Below are positions 45,001-48,367 of a stretch of DNA of 64,000 nucleotides, in pieces. Below the pieces are notes generated by a model that had not been told where the DNA came from, did no database searches, and saw nothing but the letters and a program-made list of their open reading frames with translations. How positions within the stretch are numbered: position 1 is the stretch's first letter; every line of letters begins with the position of its first letter. Both the position numbers and the translations under genes were made by a program. This DNA is from Spisula solida (Eukaryota; Mollusca; Bivalvia; Venerida; Mactridae), in NCBI GenBank assembly GCA_947247005.1, contig OX365949.1, positions 21,271,130 through 21,335,129 of the forward strand, in the 5' to 3' direction.

Positions 45001-47285
45001 GGGCAACATCGGTTTTCCAGAAAATGAATACAAATCCTGATGTTTCGTAATAGATTCATTTTTGTGTTTCCATGTGTTTGAATGTACAAACACATATTAT
45101 TCAAACATTCCTATACACTTTTAATAGTAATGTCAATAATGTTTCAGTGAATGCACTCCTACAAACCACACCTGTCCCTAATGTGCAGTTGTTAAAGAAT
45201 TATAAAGAATTTATATTTGTTTGTAACTTTAATCAAGGTTTGTGTACTGAAACAGTACCCATGTGTCGTATTTAGAAACACTTTAAATCTGGAACTCAGA
45301 CATACACTTAAAATTGCAAACATAATTATCTGCATGAGTGTTGGTATTCACTTTGCATTTACACCTATTGATAATGAAATCACAACATTTATGGCAATAT
45401 CGGAGAAACGGACCATTAAACATTCTCAAAGCATGACATAGCCACCTTGCAGAGTGCTGTATCGGGTAACATATACATTCACTGTGTGTTTTATTTGCAA
45501 TATGCTTAGAACAAAAATCGACAATTTTGTTTACTCCCATAGAAGAGTCCAGAGCATGACCTTATTGCAGTGTTGATTACAGACGAGAAATGTAGACACC
45601 TTTAGTTGGATTTTTCGGTCTTCAAATAAGCCAAAAACAATGTTTCAACTATATTGTTGATTGAGGTTCTAACCTCACAGAAAGTGCAACATGTATATGT
45701 TACTTGACACATTACTAAAATTAATGAATTCAATGTCCCAAATTTTAATTAATACGAGAGAATTTTCTTCTAATTGGTATACATCGAACACGAATATTCA
45801 GATTTTTATAGACTTGTGACGAACACACTTAACAAAGAATTGCATTTTATATTGAAAAACTGCTTAAAACATGCGATTGATAAGTGAGTTACATCCCTAT
45901 CTACAGTAACTTACTATAGCATGTTCAGGGTAGCAATACAACGTGGCTTTTGACTACAGTTTCAAGTAGAAATTTGTAAACATTGGAACATGAATATAGC
46001 AATAAGTATTTTATTTCTTTATCAATTTCTATGAAATATATACAATGTACCACGCTAAGAGGAAAATTTTTTTGCTTTCCGTGAAATATAAAATCCTTTT
46101 CAGCGGATGTGACGTTTTGTCCATTACCCCGTGAAACCGTGGAACGTGTAGGTTTAATGGCAAAATCGGTAAAGCTGCTGAAAAAAATCTTATATTCCAT
46201 GGAAGCAAATAATTCCCTCTTAGTGTGGTGTTTATTTCATAGAAATCGATGAAGAAATAAAATACTCAAGGCTATTTTATGTTCCAATGTTTACTTTCTT
46301 CTTAATTGTATTAACAGTTTACTGTAGCCAAAAGTCGCGTGGTGATGCTACACTGATGTTAACATAAAGTTTATCAATTGACTCAGCTCTATGGATGAGT
46401 TACATCCCGTTTACATTCATGTTTTCTTATTGGGTGAACTCTTTGATGTTGTATGTATGTGTTACTATCGTGTATAAATTGTTACATAGTTTGTGCCAGT
46501 GGCCAATGATATTAGGAAACAAAACATTTGATTGATAAACGTACATGGTTAAATAGGGACATTTCGATTGTATCGTCGCAGCATGAATCCACTTTGTTCA
46601 AATATAAGTGGAGCACATCTCGTATAAGACTTGGAATGAGGGATTGATTCGTTACGTGTGGTTTAGAGTGAGAGGTTAATGAACTGAACTGAATGTGCGT
46701 TTGATGTGTTATATATGGATCAAACGTCTATACTAGTAAGTTTCATCTATCAGACCTACTAGTATATATATGTCATAACCCCATGACATCACATCCGGCT
46801 AATCAATATATAATGTATCTTAAGGTAATGACGGGGCTTCCATATACGTAAGCCTAATTGGAATGAGTGTTTGATGTTGTCATACTTGAAAGGTTGCTTT
46901 TATAAAATGTACTTTTATTTCATTATTAAAAACCCAATAAAGACATTCTTCTTCTGTTCCAACAGAATGTGCCAAGCAACGGTATCATAACAAGGTCCCG
47001 GAAAGACCAGGAGTCCATCTAGGCCAGTCGGTTCCTTATGCAATACCGGAAGTGGAACCAGAGCGCCATTTGACCCGACATTACATCCAGCCTAGTAGTA
47101 CGATGAGCCGGACACCGGAAAAGACCGGAGATGACCGACCGAAATCCAACGATAGTGGTATCCATGTTTCTCCCGTACAAAAAGGGTCCACTTTAGGGTC
47201 TATTAGACGAACACACTGGCTGACTGACCTTGCTGTGTCTCCAAGAACACCAACTAAAATACAACTTGACCTGACGTCGAAGTAA
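5900..47285 (+). CDS. Cadherin-repeat single-pass membrane protein, 5'-incomplete, with alternative last exons
   Basis: Coding exons join in frame at 5900-6056, 7723-7801, 20128-20288, 21544-21711, 22191-22303, 23750-23927, 26377-26538, 28426-28563, 30334-30456, 31624-31806, 32358-32542, 33487-33796, 35331-35467, 36189-36487, 39540-39586, then either 40918-41153 or 46966-47285. This gives about 891 or 919 residues. Order: N-terminal beta-rich domain (residues 1-132), six cadherin-like repeats (about 133-735), Thr-rich stalk, one membrane helix (about 764-786), cytoplasmic tail. Canonical cadherin motifs are seen in repeat 4 (LDYE, DVDEPP) and repeat 5 (ATDPEG, DGNDNPPVF); the others keep only the fold pattern and scattered ATD/DG motifs. 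Several N-x-S/T sites fit an extracellular location. Known: cadherin repeats mediate calcium-dependent adhesion. Inference: surface adhesion or signalling receptor. The signal-peptide exon was not found. The closest named family was not recognised. Confidence 0.88.
6395..7575 (+). repeat. 43-bp tandem array with Pol III B-box-like motifs, about 27 copies
   Basis: Unit CAGTGTGCGTGCTATTGAGA + TCTAGAGGTCCTGGGTTCGA + TCT. GGTTCGATC matches the core of the B box (GGTTCGAnTCC) found in tRNA genes and SINE heads. Two alternating variants (TCTAGAGG and TTTGGTGG) give an 86-bp higher-order period in part. Lies in intron 1 of the cadherin-like gene. Confidence 0.93.
7723..7801 (+). CDS. Cadherin-like gene, exon 2
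   Basis: Acceptor TTTGTTTCAG, donor GTAAGT. Reads GEINANHGETVTQNARISIQ and on to DGDLIGW, with phase 1 in and phase 2 out, matching both neighbours. It continues the N-terminal beta-rich domain. The next intron (7802-20127) is 12.3 kb and holds the antisense receptor gene. Confidence 0.8.
7936..8465. mobile_element. Mariner/Tc1-type MITE with internal 33-bp array
   Basis: Flanking TA (7934-7935 and 8466-8467) and inverted ends CAGTAAAACTTCGTTATCTC and the complement of GACATAACGAGGTTTTACTG, about 25 of 27 bases matching. No transposase frame inside; most of the interior is the 33-bp array. Confidence 0.8.
7979..8342 (+). repeat. 33-bp minisatellite inside the MITE, 11 copies
   Basis: Unit GCTCGACATAAACCGGGTGC + TCGTAATAATGAT. 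Every third unit has AGGACGGG and AATTAT instead, giving a 99-bp higher-order repeat. Because 33 is a multiple of 3, long frames are open on both strands. Confidence 0.93.
8822..8995 (+). mobile_element. tRNA-derived SINE
   Basis: tRNA-like head: GTGTTCCAGTGGTTAATGAG (A-box region), GATTCGTAATCCGGTGATCC (anticodon-arm region) and AGATTCGATTCTTGG (B-box). The tail GTTATTACTGGTTATGGTAC recurs inverted at 13745-13770. Confidence 0.65.
9003..9498 (+). mobile_element. Two tandem copies of a TIR element (CTCCCGAA...TTCGGGAG)
   Basis: Copy A about 9003-9243, copy B about 9255-9498. Each starts CTCCCGAA..TATCA.GTAGAA, is rich in CTCAAATTGAGAT palindromes and ends in the inverse. Related copies: 13501-13735 (inverted) and a decayed one at 21300-21500. 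Confidence 0.75.
9826..10785 (+). repeat. Purine-rich 20/30-bp minisatellite
   Basis: Units of GAAGAAACAAGAATGCGGCA, mixed with GAAACAAGAATGGGACAGAATGC-type longer units. The plus strand is almost entirely A and G. Open frames up to 348 residues exist in several frames on both strands but encode only low-complexity repeats. Confidence 0.95.
10786..10920 (+). mobile_element. SINE 3' fragment next to the purine array
   Basis: GATTCTTGAACTGGGACATC, CATTCTTCTGGGGGCCCGCT and GCGGTGGCG match the 3' half of the SINEs at 15031-15355 and 15373-15632. Confidence 0.6.
10925..12175 (-). CDS. Rhodopsin-like (class A) orphan G-protein-coupled receptor, intronless
   Basis: 416 residues with seven hydrophobic segments at about 79-105, 116-142, 154-180, 195-216, 237-262, 297-320 and 333-357. 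Class A signs: LxxSDLL in TM2 (D125), DRM in place of DRY at the end of TM3 (D174, R175), a conserved-position Pro in TM6 (P312) without the CWxP motif, and NSFVSMSLYA in place of NPxxY in TM7. Cysteines between TM4 and TM5 could pair with the TM3 side. The N-terminus carries four 7-residue repeats (TSGEINT, TSGERNI, TSGDINI, TSDERHV; residues 42-69) with three N-glycosylation sequons. The first Met (12175) is followed by a hydrophobic stretch (17-30) that could be a signal peptide; M35 and M40 are alternative starts. It lies antisense within intron 2 of the cadherin-like gene. Ligand unknown; a peptide or other small ligand receptor is possible. Confidence 0.88.
   Translation of the reverse strand: MMLNVDKNKRNDKVQTCNTIVLILSLFYCYQKPNMVDRGMLTSGEINTTSGERNITSGDINITSDERHVTDAASFTPIILAGNYITLLVSLVIVAMETVVLIVLQKCRRIPNRSRYLSTSLILSDLLGALAFAVHQIALYVFGYYNDFTHVSRTIVVGALLTVTWASVAALAFDRMLAIKHNLTYSIWSKECDLTCIILLVWALHLTGIMLFTIAGMNSVCRMQFNDCDIFDASKVTRFVITSILLIYELIVIGSYSYIYRIALRHARCINALESVSSNDRPPSQAKVSYRQIHRTKAVLKIVLSFSVLHGPMMLKFILFETGAFSEYPTLRKVVFAGSYLCIQINSFVSMSLYAGKFKEMKMHFYFMLTKFNRKYYEKAEKLRIDVYSIVTSDQAEKQRRGTPLSTANTAGNSSH
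12176..12894. other. Upstream region of the receptor gene, nothing recognised
   Basis: Presumed 5' flank of the minus-strand receptor. No clear TATA element or exon could be assigned. Confidence 0.4.
12895..13165 (+). repeat. Dispersed repeat, inverted partner of 42597-42862
   Basis: Shares GCGTCATAGCTGTAACACTG, TTCATTCATAAATATGTCAC, GTGATACGGGGCGTAAATAG and GGATTAATCTGCAGATCGTG with the reverse complement of 42597-42862. May be a LINE 3'-UTR fragment. Confidence 0.7.
13470..13775 (-). mobile_element. TIR element, inverted copy of the 9.0-9.5 kb family
   Basis: Runs CCCGATCTCCCTAAACATCT to ATTTCGGGAGATCGGGACCA. Its outer flanks (ACCAAACCAGG; AGGACCGTACCATAACCAGT) match in inverse the flanks of the 9-kb pair, so a larger host repeat was duplicated. 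Confidence 0.75.
14080..14340 (-). mobile_element. tRNA-derived SINE, minus strand
   Basis: GTGGGATTCGAACATTCGCT is the complement of a B-box (GTTCGAATCCCAC). Preceded by AATAATAATAAATACTTTAT, a SINE/LINE tail in reverse. A related tail is at 13370-13420. Confidence 0.6.
14341..15030. other. Intron 2 sequence, nothing recognised
   Basis: AT-rich, no exon or repeat supported by eye. Confidence 0.45.
15031..15632 (+). mobile_element. Two tandem SINE copies
   Basis: Copy 1 (15031-15355) has a tRNA-like head GTCCCGAGTGGTAAGGGCTG with GGGTGCGATCCC as B-box. Copy 2 (15373-15632) repeats the head start and body but lacks the B-box region. Both share CTTCTGGGGGCCTCG and GGATAAATAAAAGTATAT at the end. 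Confidence 0.8.
15633..16246. other. Intron 2 sequence with a short direct repeat
   Basis: TTTTATTGCACCTGCAGAAG at 16060 and TTTTATTGCACATGCAGAAG at 16113, both followed by GTCCGATCG.TGCACAC, form a direct repeat of about 53 bases. Otherwise nothing recognised. Confidence 0.55.
16247..16420 (-). repeat. Dispersed repeat copy
   Basis: TTTTTTCGTTCGGTTGTGTG, GGGCATTGTGCCTTGTAATT and GCTCGGCAGGTTAAGTTGAG match 1530-1700 and, inverted, 340-560 and 2860-3020. Confidence 0.6.
16947..17196. mobile_element. 250-bp near-perfect palindrome (foldback MITE)
   Basis: Arms of about 110 bases around an A tract at 17058-17080. Left arm parts CATAAAAGCCTTTTTCAAAT and CTACATATTTTACGCCATCA are mirrored on the right as TTTGAAAAAGGCTTTTATGC and CGATGGCGTAAAATATGTAG. 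Confidence 0.88.
17240..17403. mobile_element. 164-bp palindrome
   Basis: Left arm ACTTGCATTTATAAATTG..TTTTTTCACTGTGCCTACTG is mirrored by CAGTAGGCCCAGTGAAAAAA..ATAAATGCAAGT. The loop holds TTAAAATATAGATAGTTTAA. Confidence 0.85.
17515..17663. mobile_element. MITE family 1, copy 1
   Basis: Ends CCAGGGGTGGTATTCAATAT and the complement of ATATTGAATCCACCCCAGG. The body GGACAACCAATCAGATC..CCATATT and CTCTTGGTCAGTAACAGGCG is shared with 28948-29101. Confidence 0.9.
17664..18104. other. Intron 2 sequence, nothing recognised
   Basis: No feature supported by eye. Confidence 0.4.
18105..18365 (+). mobile_element. tRNA-derived SINE family A, fullest copy
   Basis: Head TCGATAGCCTAGTGGTTGAG (A-box) and CGGGATCGATCCTTGG (B-box), body GACGAAATAAAAATGGTACC, tail GATCGACCTTAAATAAAATT. 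Inverted copies at 26541-26784 and 54130-54391. Confidence 0.88.
18670..18935. mobile_element. MITE family 2, copy 1
   Basis: Ends GTATTCACAAAGCATCTTAA and the inverse at TTAAGTTTTCCTGAGATGAC. Shares the body ATTTTCTTAAAATC, CTAAACAGTAA and GAGCTACA with 28688-28946. Confidence 0.8.
18961..19940. mobile_element. 980-bp TIR element flanked by TTAA
   Basis: Both ends carry TTAA (18957-18960, 19941-19944) next to perfect inverted ends GGTGATTCCCAACTCTT and AAGAGTTGGGAATCACC. TTAA targets are typical of piggyBac-type transposons, but the end sequence is not a usual piggyBac end and no transposase is inside. Confidence 0.75.
20128..20288 (+). CDS. Cadherin-like gene, exon 3
   Basis: Acceptor TTTTCCAG, donor GTACGT. 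Begins YTSGTDMISYATGTVDRVVS and ends AIGVVVAES across the junction. Phase 2 in, phase 1 out. It closes the N-terminal domain before the first cadherin-like repeat. Confidence 0.87.
20289..21543. other. Intron 3, decayed TIR element at its 3' end
   Basis: A degenerate copy of the CTCAAATTGAGAT family lies at about 21300-21500 (GGCCCCGAGTAATT..GGAGGATAGACTCAA..CTTCGTGAGATCG), ending about 40 bases before exon 4. Nothing else recognised. Confidence 0.55.
21544..21711 (+). CDS. Cadherin-like gene, exon 4 (repeat 1, first half)
   Basis: Acceptor TACTTTCAG, donor GTATGT. Contains SADESIGNTIFVLTATDDDT, the typical start of a cadherin strand pair (E-x-x-x-G-x-x-x-F-x-L-x-A-T-D). Phase 1 at both ends. 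Confidence 0.92.
22191..22303 (+). CDS. Cadherin-like gene, exon 5 (repeat 1, second half)
   Basis: Acceptor CTGTTTCAG, donor GTAAGT. Contains AGTYLLNFTVTDRCTKTGVF, the late beta strands of a cadherin fold, with an N-glycosylation sequon NFT. Phase 1 in, phase 0 out. Confidence 0.9.
22447..22815 (+). mobile_element. tRNA-derived SINE family C, full copy
   Basis: Head AGCACGGTGGTCGAGTGGAT with A-box and CCTGGTTCGAATCTCGG with a consensus B-box. Body CTGTGTTTCCCACCCAACTA and GCACCCGGATTCCTTGTATC, tail AATAATAAACTAAACTAA. Too long and too open-ended for a tRNA gene. Confidence 0.88.
22935..23292 (+). repeat. 21-bp minisatellite, about 17 copies
   Basis: Unit TTCTAAGCCAGCGTCATCCA plus A, with frequent single changes. 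The frame on the minus strand encodes an acidic Glu-Leu-Asp-Asp-Ala-Gly repeat by virtue of the 21-bp period. Confidence 0.92.
23750..23927 (+). CDS. Cadherin-like gene, exon 6 (repeat 2, first half)
   Basis: Acceptor TCACTATTACAG, donor GTACGA. Contains TSLPTIANVSESATVEALIH and sequons NVS, NLT and NYT. Phase 0 in, phase 1 out. The open frame extends upstream of the acceptor but that part has no domain character. Confidence 0.88.
24094..25986. mobile_element. 1.9-kb foldback transposon with tandem-repeat arms
   Basis: Terminal inverted repeats of about 45 bases: AATATGGAACGCCATAGCTG.. at the left and ..CAGCTATGGCGTTCCATATT at the right. Inside, arms made of a roughly 126-bp tandem unit (for example 24951, 25077, 25202, 25328) face each other around a centre near 24687, where CGCGTGCATATTGAACAA and TTGTTCAATATGCACGCG flank a 12-base spacer. 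The right arm is longer. No transposase. The architecture matches foldback elements described in other animals. Confidence 0.88.
26377..26538 (+). CDS. Cadherin-like gene, exon 7 (repeat 2, second half)
   Basis: Acceptor TTTTTTTCAG. Contains IATSYNVTITCSSAATSSDT and ends DVDPNSHPVFASFQ, a divergent cadherin linker. The donor is GTTAGT at 26539, phase 1, and it lies inside a SINE target-site duplication; the second duplicate (26785-26796) carries the alternative donor GTAATC. Confidence 0.88.
26541..26784 (-). mobile_element. SINE family A inserted at the exon 7 splice donor
   Basis: Reverse copy of the 18.1-kb SINE: CTAATTTATTTAAGGTCGAT tail first, GGGATCGAACCCGAGACCTC (B-box complement) last, 5' truncated. 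It is flanked by a perfect 12-base target-site duplication, AGTTTTCAATGT, at 26529-26540 and 26785-26796; this sequence spans the exon-intron border. Confidence 0.92.
26830..27690 (+). mobile_element. SINE family C copy split by a TIR element
   Basis: SINE-like sequence (GGTTCCTGTGCAAATCTCGG, CATTTATGAAACATTTTCCA, GTATTGGTGCGCTACACTGG) stops near 26998 and resumes near 27611 (AAGTTGCGCATCCGGATTCT, TTGTATCA). In between lies a 600-bp element. Confidence 0.65.
26998..27604. mobile_element. 600-bp TIR element nested in a SINE
   Basis: Inverted ends: GAGCCAGTCTCTAGGAAATC at 27003 and its inverse GGTTTTCGTGGAGACTGGCTC at the right. TAAATA is found at both borders (26992-26997, 27605-27610), a candidate target duplication. 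No coding frame inside. Confidence 0.65.
27700..28425. other. Rest of intron 7, nothing recognised
   Basis: No exon or repeat supported by eye. Confidence 0.4.
28426..28563 (+). CDS. Cadherin-like gene, exon 8 (repeat 3, first half)
   Basis: Acceptor GCTATTTCAG, donor GTAAGG. Contains TNVYNATVTDAEGDPIVMTL, with the TDAEGD cadherin pattern. Phase 1 at both ends. Confidence 0.92.
28688..28946. mobile_element. MITE family 2, copy 2
   Basis: TTAAAGGAAAACTTAGAATT at the left and the inverse TAAGTTTTCCCTTAAGATAC..GTGAATACC at the right. Related to 18670-18935. Confidence 0.75.
28948..29101. mobile_element. MITE family 1, copy 2, abutting family 2
   Basis: CCAGGGGTGGTATTCAATAT at the left and ATACTGAATACCACCCCTGG at the right, a near-perfect pair, beginning immediately after the family 2 copy. 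Confidence 0.92.
29102..30333. other. Rest of intron 8 with one candidate MITE
   Basis: At 29941-30137, CTGTCACTTGTATACAAACA..TTGCAATAT is mirrored by ATTGCAATATTTATGTACAC..GAACAAGTGACAG, a likely 197-bp TIR element. Nothing else recognised. Confidence 0.5.
30334..30456 (+). CDS. Cadherin-like gene, exon 9 (repeat 3, second half)
   Basis: Acceptor TTGTTATACAG, donor GTAACT. Contains TYTFIMTADDGFNNVTSSNV, the typical penultimate strand of a cadherin repeat. Phase 1 at both ends. Confidence 0.9.
30457..31623. other. Intron 9 with a dispersed-repeat trace and inverted CACTCAGCACT motifs
   Basis: ACACTCAGCACTCTGCACTC near 31221 is partly mirrored by CCTGAGTGCTGAGTGTGGCA near 31390, a possible small TIR element. 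Sequence near 30640-30790 weakly resembles the 16.3-kb dispersed repeat. No exon. Confidence 0.4.
31624..31806 (+). CDS. Cadherin-like gene, exon 10 (repeat 4, first half)
   Basis: Acceptor TCTGTTCCAG, donor GTAAGT. Contains VLEKQPIGTSVFQAVQSDAN, the start of a cadherin repeat (E-x-x-x-G-T-x-V-x-x-x-x-x-x-D). Phase 1 at both ends. Confidence 0.92.
32358..32542 (+). CDS. Cadherin-like gene, exon 11 (repeat 4, second half)
   Basis: Acceptor AATGTTACAG, donor GTAAGT. Contains LDYETD and closes with the linker VVNIVDVDEPPVM, a close relative of the calcium-binding DxNDNxP linker. Phase 1 in, phase 0 out. Confidence 0.94.
32543..33486. other. Intron 11, nothing recognised
   Basis: AT-rich, no repeat or exon by eye. 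Confidence 0.45.
33487..33796 (+). CDS. Cadherin-like gene, exon 12 (complete repeat 5)
   Basis: Acceptor TATTTTCAG, donor GTAAGT. The only repeat held in one exon and the most canonical: ASISATDPEG, a YDIE strand in place of LDRE, ITATD, and the linker DVIISDGNDNPPVFSPP. Phase 0 in, phase 1 out. Confidence 0.96.
33838..34090 (+). mobile_element. SINE family C fragment (body)
   Basis: GCACTTGGTCATTTCTAGAA, CAGTGTTTCCCATCCAACAA and CAATGCTATACTCAGGGCAT match the SINE body at 22520-22640; the tRNA head is missing. Confidence 0.6.
34227..34332. repeat. GC-rich imperfect hairpin
   Basis: AACATCTGCTGGGTCCCTCG..GTTGGTGCC is mirrored by GGGCACCAACCCTCCCTCGG..CTGCAGATGTT around a loop of about 14 bases. 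Markedly richer in G and C than its surroundings. Confidence 0.75.
34349..34702 (-). pseudogene. Tc1/mariner-type transposase remnant
   Basis: A 117-residue minus-strand frame contains VKFGGSSVIVRGAMRYRGAG and GRLNSTGYIEIL, close to the conserved 'KFGGGSVMVWGC' and 'LNSxxYxxIL' region of Tc1-like DDE transposases. An upstream SQMNPNL replaces the expected SDESxF, so the second catalytic Asp is gone. Short, isolated and without recognised ends, so inactive. Confidence 0.78.
34753..35155 (+). repeat. 28-bp minisatellite, about 14 copies
   Basis: Unit CATTCGGTTATGTGCCTACT + TGTACAGG, highly uniform. Lies in intron 12, about 180 bases before exon 13. Overlapping frames encode only HSVMCLLVQAFGYVPT-type repeats. 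Confidence 0.95.
35331..35467 (+). CDS. Cadherin-like gene, exon 13 (repeat 6, first half)
   Basis: Acceptor TTTCTATTACAAG, donor GTAAGA. Contains GFGQVGNVIASDADVTSPNN, the opening of a cadherin repeat with ASDAD. Phase 1 in, phase 0 out. Confidence 0.91.
35468..36188. other. Intron 13, nothing firmly recognised
   Basis: GTAGACTGGTCCCATGGTTC near 35911 and CCAGTCTACATCAATGAGAT near 35980 give a short inverted pair, GTAGACTGG/CCAGTCTAC. No exon. Confidence 0.4.
36189..36487 (+). CDS. Cadherin-like gene, exon 14 (repeat 6 end, Thr stalk, membrane helix)
   Basis: Acceptor ATGTGTTACAG, donor GTAAGT. Reads TYTLVVTATDGGTPALSDTA (end of a cadherin repeat), then a run of seven threonines and a Ser/Ala-rich stalk, then a hydrophobic helix starting NIVFLALAIFVAALMAALVA and ending at CRYC. 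This sets the membrane orientation: repeats outside, tail inside. Phase 0 in, phase 2 out. Confidence 0.96.
36965..37100 (+). repeat. Short tandem repeat, about 41 bp, three to four copies
   Basis: TAAGTTCTTGTAAATTTTAG + AATGTAGGTTGTATTC, repeated with increasing divergence. Confidence 0.8.
37140..39500 (+). pseudogene. Dead non-LTR retrotransposon (Jockey/CR1-like ORF2)
   Basis: Fragments of a reverse transcriptase in order: FWTYIKHKKKDNSSIPGL and FQSVFTKNSS (linker), NPENYRPISLTCICCKLTEH, LDFSKEFDKVSNNLLTRILY, SGVPQGSVLGTSLFLYYINC, then LADYTIMY where FADDT is expected, so the catalytic Asp pair is broken. Later RESAKYMGCSI-type and C-terminal blocks follow to 39345. Stops and frame changes throughout. 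The 3' end is a GAAGAAGAAG run near 39480. It lies in intron 14 in the same orientation as the host gene. Confidence 0.88.
38390..38723. mobile_element. Non-autonomous element nested in the LINE
   Basis: Interrupts the reverse transcriptase between PTHASPIRNK and the later HDYKLYGHTLE block. Flanked by AAGAGC at 38384-38389 and 38724-38729. Ends GGTTATGCTCCCC and CGGGGAGCATAA are inverted; an ACGGACGGAC motif lies near the right end, as in the elements at 57996 and 60232. Confidence 0.82.
39540..39586 (+). CDS. Cadherin-like gene, exon 15 (47-base cytoplasmic exon)
   Basis: Acceptor TATTTTACAG, donor GTAGGT. Encodes HNMRSDADWDRKRYD. It converts phase 2 to phase 1, which is exactly what both downstream terminal exons need; without it neither terminal exon can be read in its long frame. 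A dead LINE fills most of the intron before it. Confidence 0.88.
39587..40917. other. Intron 15, nothing recognised
   Basis: AT-rich with no recognised repeat or exon. Confidence 0.45.
40918..41153 (+). CDS. Cadherin-like gene, alternative last exon A
   Basis: Acceptor CTTCTGTCCTGATAG, stop TGA at 41151. Encodes a 77-residue tail with HNKYPEHSGVHLGQPVPYKI, then PEVEPE, an Arg/Trp-rich stretch and NHWLTD. It is homologous to exon B through the HNK..P....GVHLGQ.VPY.IPEVEPE core and the HWLTD...S.R.PTK end, but lacks B's central insert. Similarity appears to continue into both 3'-UTRs. No AATAAA is obvious nearby, so its polyadenylation site is uncertain. Confidence 0.85.
42597..42862 (-). repeat. 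Dispersed repeat, partner of 12895-13165
   Basis: Reverse complement matches 12895-13165 over most of 265 bases. It lies in the 3'-UTR of the minus-strand LINE or is a separate insert there. Confidence 0.7.
43105..43215. repeat. Hairpin of about 110 bp
   Basis: TGTATTTTGTCGGTGAATAA..AAC is mirrored by GTTTTATTCACCGACAAAAT; outside it, AAATAAAAACTCTGTTC pairs with GAACAGATTTTTATTT. A small foldback insert within the LINE 3' region. Confidence 0.82.
44851..45928. other. Intron sequence between last exons A and B, nothing recognised
   Basis: No exon or repeat supported by eye. Confidence 0.4.
45929..46351. mobile_element. TIR element (MITE-like), copy 2
   Basis: Long inverted ends: GTAGCAATACAACGTGGCTT.. 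and TGTAGCCAAAAGTCGCGTGG.., continuing through AACATTGGAACAT/ATGTTCCAATGTT to AAGTATTTTATTTCTTTATC/GATGAAGAAATAAAATACT. Arms of about 100 bases. Related to the element at 1-325. Confidence 0.85.
46966..47285 (+). CDS. Cadherin-like gene, alternative last exon B
   Basis: Acceptor CTTCTGTTCCAACAG, stop TAA at 47283. Encodes a 105-residue tail with GVHLGQSVPYAIPEVEPE, a Ser/Thr/Pro/Lys-rich middle (PEKTGDDRPKSNDSGIHVSP) and HWLTDLAVSPRTPTK before the C-terminus. Same entry phase as exon A, so either can follow exon 15. The Ser-Pro and Thr-Pro sites suggest phosphorylation (inference). Confidence 0.87.
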
Positions 47286-47451
47286 AACCATCCATGCGGA
47301 CGTATGGACAAGTTAAATGTTTACTGTAGACATTAATATGTGCATTTTCTTACATGTTTACCTAGTACATGTATATAAATGTGCTATCACTTCTAAAATG
47401 AGGCATATGTGTGCATAAATTATTTATACATACATGTAAGCAGATTACGAA

Positions 47452-47457
47452 AATAAA
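47452..47457 (+). terminator. Candidate polyadenylation signal for the exon B transcript
   Basis: AATAAA lies about 165 bases after the exon B stop codon, a normal distance for a short 3'-UTR. A second AATAAA lies near 47765. Confidence 0.5.
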
Positions 47458-48365
47458 TGTAGATTGTGTAATGTACTAGAAGACGAGTGTCAACTTTTTG
47501 TTTGAATGTCACATACTAGTATGCCTATAACGGAAACGGAAAATTATTATGAAATGATCAAATTATCACATCTCTAAAGTTAATTTGATTATTTCAGAAT
47601 GATCACTAACATTGCTGTGTTATTTTGTTGCCTAGCAACAATTTTACCCACATTTTATCAATTTTCTTGGCATGTGTTCTTTCCGTTGCCATGGTGTTCT
47701 ATTTTACCATTTCTTTTCAGTAAGATTATGAATATATTTCAAGGAGTCATTTAACCGTAATAGAAATAAAATGTATGACTTCGCTTTGGAAAAAAATGAT
47801 TCGTTCTTTTGGGTGGGGTAATATTGTGGTTTTAATACCATCAAATAAAAGAACAATTTACATTTTCGTCAAATTATTGTACTATTTTGTATATTGGTGG
47901 GAAAACATCAGCTAGACCTCCAGGTCCATAAATAGACATATTTTCGTTTTACTATTTATAGACCATGCATACCAATAACTCTGCCTGGTGCAAACCGTTG
48001 ACAGATAAGTCATTATTATGTGTACTTTGCATGTGAAGGTTACTATTATTATTAGATTTGTGGTATATTTAGATGATTTTAAGCATTAAAACTTGGCGAT
48101 CAATATATTTATATCATTCCATAAATAGGAGTTTACATTAAGACATTCAAGCATGTATTATTAAAGAGTATATGCTAGTAATAAATGTACAAAGAAATCA
48201 TAAAGAAAATTACAGCTACATCATTTTTAATTTATACTTCTCCTGCATTCATTCAAACAACTTTAATGCTTTCAGCGCTTTGATTTGTAAATGCACATGG
48301 CGATCACATGGAAGTATTTACATTCAAAACATGGGACGCAACTTTGATGGACTATTTTTAAGTCG
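47458..48365. other. Intergenic after the cadherin-like gene
   Basis: No further exon or repeat recognised. Confidence 0.4.
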
Positions 48366-48367
48366 GT

